Shown here piece after piece: positions 7,501-10,649 of a stretch of 10,649 bases of DNA (position 1 is the first letter of the stretch; each line of letters starts with the position of its first letter). The notes beneath the pieces were generated by a model that worked only from the letters and a program-made list of their open reading frames with translations, had not been told where the DNA came from and ran no database searches. The stretch comes from Goniomonas avonlea. Lineage: Eukaryota; Cryptophyceae; Goniomonadida; Goniomonadaceae. The stretch is taken from NCBI GenBank assembly GCA_003573635.1, contig QUTJ01031281.1, positions 1 through 10,649 on the forward strand, given 5' to 3'. The position numbers and the translations under genes were made by a program.

Positions 7501-9309
7501 CAAGTTGACAGAGAGAGAGAACGGTGCCACACACCTGCCCCATCATTGACCTGATGGCAAATCGAAGGTACCACACGTCTAACTTCAACCCTGGAGAGAG
7601 CTTGTCGAGGGCGTCGAGCAGACTCGTCGCCAGTCCCAAATCTCGCAGCACAAGCAGCACAAGCGCCGACAGCCACAGGCCTGTGTACAGCGCCTGGGGC
7701 TCTTGCTCCAGCGTCGCAACAAGCACTGTCTTCACCGTGTGGAGGTCCTCCTTGGAGTGGTTCTGCAACAAGGCGCGACACGCCACAACCGCGTCGGTGT
7801 CACTCCAGAAAAACGAATGCTTCTGATCGGCAGTCGCGGTGAAGAAATCTTCGGTCACTGTGGCTTGTGAAACACCCCGGATACCCAGCGAGTCCACGAT
7901 GGCTTTGTCGATGCCGTGTGGCTCCGCAAAGAGCTGCTGTTCCGAGCCAGCCTGAGAGTGTAACCTCGGAATTGTCATTGGTCCAGGAGAACGCCCCCGA
8001 GACCCAGCGAGACCTGCGCATGAATTCAGATCCAACTTGAATGTTCCCTCCAACTTGAATGGCCTTACCGCTGCGAGGGCTTCGTGGACTCTGAGGACAT
8101 GGCGGTGGCCCGGGAGCAGAAGCACGCCTCGATGTCGTGTCTTTGCTGTCTAAGAATATGCTGTCACCCATTCCCTGCGCGAGGCAACCACTGGCAAAGA
8201 TTGGGGGGCACGAGGCTGGAAACAATGTCGCCTTCAATTTGCGACAGTTCTTCAACACAGATCGGCGACGCCATGAGCATGCAGCGCCCCCAAGTGGAAC
8301 AAAAATCACCATGAGTCCAACGGTGATCATTTCCGCGTATGCCACTTGAGACAAGGCCAGGAGCGTTCCGAGACACATGACAAAGACGCCCCCTTCCATC
8401 CCACCACGGAAAACGTTGGTTGAGTGGGAGTGAAAAGGTTGCTCATAAATATGGAGCAGTAATGTGACAAACGATATGATCGTTGAGGCGACAACGGTGA
8501 TGGGGACCCAACGCGAAGATACGATCGGCCCAAGAATCACAAGCGTCTGCAGAGCTGGTCAGTAGGGAACTTGAACACCAAACGGGAACCAACCTTCACT
8601 ACAACATACAGCGCTTCAGAGCGTCCCAAAAAGCAAGCCAGTGGGTCTTTTGACAAAGGATTGATCTCCAAGAAAAAAAGCGATACGATGATGCCGAAGC
8701 AGAAATGGAAGGACACAAGCAGACCAGCCACGATCGCGAGGACAATTCGTCCGCCACTCATGTCACACTCCCCGGGCACAGCATTGTCTTGCCAGAACTC
8801 GCAAGTCACGGCGAGTACTCCATATTCGAACACCGTGGGGAACAGCGCAGTGACACAAACAGTTCCCAGAGACCGAAGCAATTTTGCAGCCCATATGCGC
8901 TCGAAGCGGGGAGAACGGAATCCAAGGATGACATAAAACGTCGTCGCCGCGACGATTGCGATCAAGAGGTTGCTCATCTAACAGAGAACAGTCAGAACGC
9001 AAAGGAACACCATTACGGATTGCACATTACCAGTGCCAGGACTCGTTTGCCGACGATGTTCAATCCAAAGACAAGTTTCAACACGTCTGTCTCCGCGTAG
9101 ATGTCTGTAAAGATGCGGTTCCAACCATACTGGCTCCTCAAGAGGTCTCGGAGAATCTGAACGAAGTCCAGAAGCAGAAGAAACATTCCCCACACCCAGT
9201 GAACTCGGGTAACGTGCGAAGGCAGCGACTCGGACATCACGTAGATGACAGAGAACATGCCATGCCCGAGAACCTTAAGTTCCTTCACGACCCGAGAGAG
9301 AAACTGCAT
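1..9309 (-). CDS. TmcB-like giant multi-pass receptor, 19 exons, 3' end missing
   Basis: Hand-built spliced model: exons 9309-9031, 8977-8594, 8546-8069, 8013-7535, 7476-7350, 7267-7165, 6849-6707, 6498-6008, 5831-5159, 4889-4612, 4493-4038, 3856-3766, 3546-3368, 3028-2892, 2630-2532, 2185-2101, 1613-1474, 1170-998 and 545-1. All introns are GT-AG and all phases join, giving 1780 codons without a stop; translation runs off position 1. The start is the first ATG in the exon 1 frame (9309), with an in-frame stop about 70 nt upstream. Order of parts: about 8 membrane helices (residues 36-310), TmcB/TmcC TPR-like region (about 400-650), then membrane helix-ectodomain-membrane helix modules to the end. 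The family assignment comes from remembered motifs, not a search; its function is poorly known, and membrane signalling or mechanosensing is inference. Two codons contain N (positions 426 and 1109). The least certain joins are exons 8/9 and 16/17. Confidence 0.8.
614..662. repeat. (GT)n microsatellite in intron 18
   Basis: About 24 uninterrupted GT units inside the 452-nt intron 18 (546-997). It yields Val-Cys-rich open frames on the plus strand that are artefacts. Confidence 0.97.
686..916. repeat. Two-copy tandem duplication in intron 18
   Basis: Copy 1 (686-779) and copy 2 (805-916) share the order: short GT run, CTGACCGCACACCGCGTACA, TCGTGTGGT, CTTGCCACAAGCAATTACGT, then CCAGAACCCCAGGATGC. 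The second copy has a longer GT run and a small internal insertion. A third, partial copy (GTGTCTGACCGCACACC) lies at about 971-987, and the 15-nt CCAGAACCCCAGGAT occurs three times. Confidence 0.9.
998..2185 (-). CDS. Exons 16-18: short cytosolic linker, membrane helix 13 and third ectodomain
   Basis: Exons 2185-2101, 1613-1474 and 1170-998 encode residues 1466-1598. The linker (MSGTSATSMAVELAEDAHKR, 1471-1490) is only about 30 residues. Membrane helix 13 follows directly after splicing (VLVFILGLGILVAVTII, 1495-1511). The ectodomain then reads FHDQTLINEFLTEIETSDCYFLEGF and contains MSKLEEDYNRCYASWASRLE, a helical sensor-like segment that continues in exon 19. One codon contains N (1109). Intron 16 is 487 nt, the longest in the gene. 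I skipped a possible extra exon near 1928-1978 because no donor restores its phase. Confidence 0.68.
1171..1473. other. Intron 17 (no gene seen)
   Basis: A 303-nt intron with donor GTGTGT and acceptor GGTGCAG in the gene's sense. A G13 run (1455-1467, C13 in the transcript) lies close to the donor. I see no gene or RNA in it. Confidence 0.7.
1614..2100. repeat. Intron 16 with polypurine arrays
   Basis: A 487-nt intron. Plus-strand purine arrays lie at about 1684-1712 (GGGA then GA units) and 2004-2094 (GAGAGG/GAGCGG units), plus a G14 run at 1764-1777. The 13-mer GTTATCTGAGTGT occurs twice (1873-1885 and 1919-1931, 46 nt apart). In the transcript the arrays are pyrimidine-rich. Confidence 0.85.
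2532..3856 (-). CDS. Exons 12-15: chemoreceptor-like ectodomain and membrane helix 12
   Basis: Exons 3856-3766, 3546-3368, 3028-2892 and 2630-2532 encode residues 1298-1465. The spliced product reads PPPAFVLEAYL (1308-1318), then a helix with ELHHSEMQFQHSVAKW (1337-1352), then FFDTVHNDAFPAL (about 1375-1387). It ends with VYDNVRILFHKHEETLKDI (about 1398-1416) and membrane helix 12 (about 1442-1461). Bacterial chemoreceptors have a periplasmic sensor with the same order: PPPxYIIEAYL, a helix ending in a Y/F-W pair, an IPAL motif, and Y..HR..ID before the second membrane helix. The resemblance appears only after three introns (phases 1, 0, 2) are removed. Ligand unknown. Intron 13 contains a defective copy of the end of exon 13. 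Confidence 0.74.
2742..2777. repeat. (CCA)12 microsatellite in intron 14
   Basis: Twelve CCA units in the 261-nt intron 14 (2631-2891). A plus-strand frame would read it as polyhistidine, but it lies between well-supported exon ends of the minus-strand gene. Confidence 0.95.
3245..3309 (-). pseudogene. Donor-dead copy of the end of exon 13 inside intron 13
   Basis: Positions 3245-3309 repeat 3358-3422 at an offset of 113 nt with 59 of 65 bases identical. The copied piece covers the last 55 nt of exon 13 and 10 nt of the intron. The translated copy stays open (TVLFDAVHNDALPAL against TVFFDTVHNDAFPAL). At the splice site the real copy has CTG|GTGGGT while this one has TTG|ATGGGT, so the GT donor is gone. 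All six differences are transitions and five change an amino acid. Confidence 0.85.
3987..4000. repeat. G14 run in intron 11
   Basis: One of four plus-strand G13-14 runs in introns of this gene; the others are 1455-1467, 1764-1777 and 5939-5951. All are C-runs in the transcript. Confidence 0.95.
4038..4889 (-). CDS. Exons 10-11: disordered linker leading into membrane helix 11
   Basis: Exons 4889-4612 and 4493-4038 encode residues 1053-1297. Residues 1053-1145 are strongly acidic and low in hydrophobics (ESDEKSDADKDEDHGYDTEG). Residues 1146-1250 are Pro/Ser/Lys-rich (for example SVPSSTPPTKNNFDQDQDE), as expected for a long disordered cytosolic linker that could be phosphorylated or bind partners. 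Membrane helix 11 follows at about 1264-1284 (ALSVALLVVFATLASMFVQ) after positively charged KTAIRH. The intervening intron 10 holds a (GA)21 tract. Exon 11 is bounded by phase 0 junctions (AAG acceptor at 4494, donor GTGACC at 4037). Confidence 0.72.
4547..4588. repeat. (GA)21 microsatellite in intron 10
   Basis: Perfect GA tract within the 118-nt intron 10 (4494-4611). In the transcript it is (TC)n and may serve as an extended polypyrimidine tract before the acceptor of exon 11. Confidence 0.96.
5159..6498 (-). CDS. Exons 8-9: first helix-ectodomain-helix module and acidic cytosolic tail
   Basis: Exons 6498-6008 and 5831-5159 encode residues 665-1052. A Gly/Ser-rich lead is followed by membrane helix 9 (about 716-738). 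An ectodomain of about 185 residues comes next, rich in predicted helix (for example HMVHAAALYQL, TTELEKARETVRAS) and with a possible N-glycosylation site at NTT (779-781). Membrane helix 10 lies near 924-944 and leads into cytosolic QALVYLRTATTVSAVMALLPKRTKR. The tail (about 985-1052) is Ser/Asp-rich and contains a perfect 38-bp tandem duplication read in two frames. The exon 8 donor used here is GTTGCC (6007). A donor 8 nt further in (GTTGGT) with another acceptor is also in phase, so residues 824-835 are uncertain. Confidence 0.7.
5241..5316. repeat. Perfect 38-bp tandem duplication inside exon 9
   Basis: Unit 5241-5278 is repeated exactly at 5279-5316. Because 38 is not a multiple of 3, the two copies are translated in different frames: one gives AISETDPDQGD, the other TPSPRQIQTRET. 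With one copy only, the frame would end at a TGA near 5216-5218. With both it stays open to a donor whose phase fits exon 10. Confidence 0.95.
5878..6001. repeat. 80-nt-offset tandem duplication at the exon 8/intron 8 border
   Basis: Copies at 5878-5915 and 5958-6001 share GCGTGGGCATGAGGGCGTGT and CACCACCAACCGTG, separated by a GT/G13 tract. Each copy contains a GTTGGT donor-like site in the gene's sense, just beyond the donor I chose. Confidence 0.88.
6507..6538. repeat. 16-bp tandem repeat, two copies, in intron 7
   Basis: GGGTGTCAGGGATGCT at 6507-6522 and again at 6523-6538, perfect, close to the acceptor of exon 8. A separate 17-mer-like pair (CCTGGATCTAGG) sits at 6570 and 6602 in the same intron. 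Confidence 0.95.
6707..8013 (-). CDS. Exons 4-7: cytosolic TmcB/TmcC TPR-like helical region
   Basis: Exons 8013-7535, 7476-7350, 7267-7165 and 6849-6707 encode residues 381-664. No membrane helix is needed here. Helical repeats include ACRALLQNH (458-466), LLDALDKLSPGLKLDVWYLRFA (512-533, with WYLR near 528-531), the HHDAVRNLKLFWRD helix (570-583) and the junction ELFSR/FPSSPELLRANAQFIEDV (614-635). The pattern of an A..H...L..FW helix, then an A...F..L(F/L).R(F/Y)P.S..LLR....F.EDV helix pair, then an acidic or basic coil is the hallmark I associate with the TmcB/TmcC TPR-like domain. The motif is cut by three introns in phases 0, 1 and 2 and reads correctly only after splicing, which strongly supports the exon model. 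Such repeats probably mediate protein contacts; the partner is unknown. Confidence 0.78.
6850..7164. other. Intron 6 (no gene seen)
   Basis: A 315-nt intron without simple repeats. It contains an inverted repeat, GACATGCCGA near 7028 against TCGGCATGTG near 7120. Acceptor CCTCAG, donor GTGCTG. Nothing else recognised. Confidence 0.65.
8031..8061. repeat. 13-bp repeat, two copies at 18-nt spacing, in intron 3
   Basis: TCCAACTTGAATG at 8031-8043 and 8049-8061, within the 55-nt intron 3 (8014-8068; donor GTAAGG, acceptor GCGCAG in the gene's sense). Confidence 0.9.
8069..9309 (-). CDS. Exons 1-3: N-terminal polytopic membrane domain
   Basis: Exons 9309-9031, 8977-8594 and 8546-8069 encode residues 1-380. 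Hydrophobic segments lie near residues 36-56, 96-113, 128-150, 169-195, 214-231 (crossing the exon 2/3 junction), 234-254, 272-290 and 293-310, so about eight membrane helices. They are followed by a basic stop-transfer stretch (WRRRSVLKNCRKLK, 313-326) and a Ser/Pro-rich tail (about 360-380) that should face the cytosol. This layout fits the membrane N-terminus of TmcB-like proteins. Introns 1-3 are only 53, 47 and 55 nt. Intron 2 has a TACTGAC branch-point-like motif close to its CTGCAG acceptor, and intron 1 has TTCTGAC. An upstream non-coding or coding exon cannot be excluded. Confidence 0.78.
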
Positions 9310-9574
9310 GGCACTTGCACTGTACAACTGCAACGGACAACTTCCCCGATGCCTTCGGGTGCTTGTTCACAAGTACTTGCATGGCAATTTTCGGAATCGT
9401 CGAGTCCGAAACGACGTCCGGCACGTTCTTCAACGGGCGAGGAAGGGTGTTTCGGAGGGCCCGCGGGGTCAGTCCACTATTGGAGACTAGTCGTCCGTAG
9501 ATTTGGACCTTGGGTTGGCCGAGAAGTTACGTCGGTTCGGGACTGCACCCTCTCATGCTCCACGGAACGGCAGA

Positions 9575-9667
9575 AACCTTAAAAAGGTTGAAAAATTTCC
9601 CAAAATAATTGTACCGGTATTTGCTCTATTTCTTAAAATAAATGTACCGGTACTTGCTCCGATTTTT
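9575..9667. promoter_or_regulatory. AT-rich upstream patch with repeated TACCGGTA unit (putative promoter)
   Basis: In otherwise GC-rich sequence, 9575-9589 is an inverted repeat (AACCTT-AAA-AAGGTT). Then 9602-9634 and 9635-9667 are two 33-bp copies with 27 matching bases, each centred on the palindrome GTACCGGTA and flanked by AAAATAA. It lies about 270-360 nt upstream of the ATG. Palindromic sites at 33-nt spacing would suit a dimeric DNA-binding protein; promoter function is inference. Confidence 0.4.
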
Positions 9668-10207
9668 ACCCGGATGTTGCCACTTCGAGCTCATTTCGCG
9701 AGGTGCACACGCGAGTTGGCAGAGGGCCCGAGCTATTTTTGAGGGAGCACCTCTGCCGCGGTTCAAGCTTCCCGCGGTTTGGGACAAAGGGCCTGCTAGA
9801 TGCGTTGAGATCGGGCCGAGATCGGCAGATCGTCGGGTCGGAGCACCGCTGACTGAGCCGGCAGTTCGGCAGTTGGAAACGTTCAGAGGAACCAAAATCC
9901 GGCCATACCAGACGCCATACCGGCATGATTAGGCGAAAGCATTGCCCGACTTGAATGCCGAGGCAACTGCAATATCACAGGCAGACACAAGTCGAACCGC
10001 CGGCGCTGGCGAAATGGGAATGTTGCGAGAACGCCGGGAAGTGCCGACGGCCCAAGTTGCGTCCGGGAACCGGTTCCGAGAGAACCCGTTCGGTTTCGGC
10101 TGATTTGGGGAGGGGTGGCCGGCCAGGGTGGTTGTCAGTGTCAGTCAAAAATTAGTCAAACTTGAATTGTCCTTTTGAAGGCNGGCCACGCGCCCAAAAA
10201 CACTTTT
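9668..10207. other. Upstream intergenic region, no gene recognised
   Basis: GC-rich. Short open frames on both strands here resemble no protein I know. Small structures seen: GAGGTGC/GCACCTC (9700-9706 with 9747-9753), CCGCGG pair (9756-9761 with 9772-9777), the palindrome GGAACCGGTTCC (10066-10077), and TGGCCGGCCA near 10118. One N at 10183. It may hold promoter elements for the flanking transcripts. Confidence 0.5.
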
Positions 10208-10578
10208 CTCTGGATGCTGCGGGCCAACCAAGCATCGGCCAGAGGTTACCAGCACCCTCAGCTGGATCTCTTGAGCGAAAACCCGAGGTGAAACACGCTG
10301 AAAAGCGTGAATTGTTCACCAGCTGAGCACACTGCTCAGCTCGGGTGCGGACATGAGAAGATGTTTTCATAAGCTAAGTTCCGATTTGTGTGGGCACACA
10401 AATCGAGAGCAGCCGGTTGCGAGTGCAGGTCCTTCGGGGCACTCTAGCAACGCAGCCCTTCGTCCGTCACAAAAAATAAGAGTTGGATTCGGCAGGTAGT
10501 ACCGAAAGGTACATGCGCCTTGCCGGGGGTGCAGCAGAAATGCTGCACTCCTGTCCAGTTTGTCTGGCACTCCGAGTC
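10208..10578 (+). ncRNA. Candidate structured RNA, family unidentified
   Basis: Consecutive perfect or near-perfect helices: 10208-10218 with 10231-10244; 10249-10253/10261-10265; 10281-10286/10341-10346, which encloses 10287-10292/10315-10320 with 10294-10299/10304-10309 (GAAA loop) and 10322-10329/10333-10340. Further on: 10353-10359/10364-10370; 10382-10391/10396-10405 (10 bp); 10416-10426/10439-10451 with CC-TTCG-GG inside; 10486-10492/10572-10578, which encloses 10499-10503/10508-10512 (GAAA) and 10529-10536/10541-10548 (GAAA). Two helices need G-U pairs valid only on the plus strand, and three GAAA and one TTCG tetraloops also point to the plus strand. I could not match it to a group I or II intron core, RNase P/MRP, SRP, U snRNA, 5S or tRNA. 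Confidence 0.5.
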
Positions 10579-10619
10579 GTTGGCCAATGCTAGAGTTAGA
10601 TTTGCAGCACTACTGATGA

Positions 10620-10646
10620 TTTTTGGGAGATGGCCAAATGTTTTTT
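10620..10646 (+). terminator. T-tracts downstream of the structured region (possible Pol III stop)
   Basis: T5 at 10620-10624 and T6 at 10641-10646 follow the last helix by about 40 and 60 nt. Runs of four or more T on the RNA-like strand end RNA polymerase III transcripts. No convincing internal A/B boxes were found, so this is weak. Confidence 0.25.
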
Positions 10647-10649
10647 CTA

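Noticed and set aside
8956-9582. Long plus-strand open frame (208 codons)
   Set aside because: It is antisense to exon 1 and part of exon 2, which encode clear membrane helices and join by splicing. It resembles no protein and is explained by GC-rich codon use.
9700-9780. Possible tRNA (GGTTCAAGCT resembling a B box, CCGCGG stem)
   Set aside because: The hairpin has a 6-bp stem and a 10-nt loop, and no acceptor, D or anticodon arms fit around it.
10294-10312. AGCGTGAA resembling U3 snoRNA box B
   Set aside because: It is part of a GAAA hairpin stem. No box A, C or D arrangement of U3 surrounds it.
10612-10649. CTGATGA resembling a hammerhead ribozyme core or a C box
   Set aside because: The following TTTGG/CCAAA hairpin is not followed by GAAA, and no D box or matching stem is seen before the window ends.

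Overview
The window is eukaryotic nuclear DNA, most likely from a unicellular eukaryote. It carries one very large gene on the minus strand, broken by many short GT-AG introns. The introns are full of microsatellites, homopolymer runs and two-copy tandem duplications, and the sequence has scattered N bases from a draft assembly. There is no operon, Shine-Dalgarno or other bacterial layout. The lineage cannot be fixed from the sequence. Proteins of this type are known to me from protists such as amoebae, chytrids, holozoans and green algae.

Positions 9309 down to 1 (minus strand): I could join 19 exons by hand. All 18 introns have GT...AG ends and every exon-exon phase agrees, giving 5340 nt, or 1780 codons, with no stop; the 3' end lies beyond position 1. 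Exons, 5' to 3', are 9309-9031, 8977-8594, 8546-8069, 8013-7535, 7476-7350, 7267-7165, 6849-6707, 6498-6008, 5831-5159, 4889-4612, 4493-4038, 3856-3766, 3546-3368, 3028-2892, 2630-2532, 2185-2101, 1613-1474, 1170-998 and 545-1. The product reads as a TmcB-like giant membrane receptor. It has an N-terminal bundle of about eight membrane helices, then a cytosolic helical region with the signature of TmcB/TmcC TPR-like repeats. After that come serial modules of membrane helix, ectodomain, membrane helix. The second module's ectodomain carries a PPPxFVLEAYL motif and the helical pattern I know from bacterial chemoreceptor sensor domains.

Introns: the first five (5' end) are 47-82 nt. The other thirteen are 118-487 nt and hold a (GT)n, a (GA)n, a (CCA)12, polypurine arrays, four G13-14 runs and repeated tandem duplications. 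One of these has copied the end of exon 13 into intron 13 with a destroyed splice donor. Another, 38 bp long, lies inside exon 9.

Positions 9310-10207: upstream of the gene. It includes an AT-rich patch with a twice-repeated 33-bp unit centred on TACCGGTA, then GC-rich sequence in which I recognise no gene.

Positions 10208-10578 (plus strand): a dense series of perfect hairpins, several capped by GAAA or TTCG tetraloops, some nested in multibranch helices, with T5 and T6 tracts downstream. This looks like an unidentified structured RNA and is the least explained part of the window.
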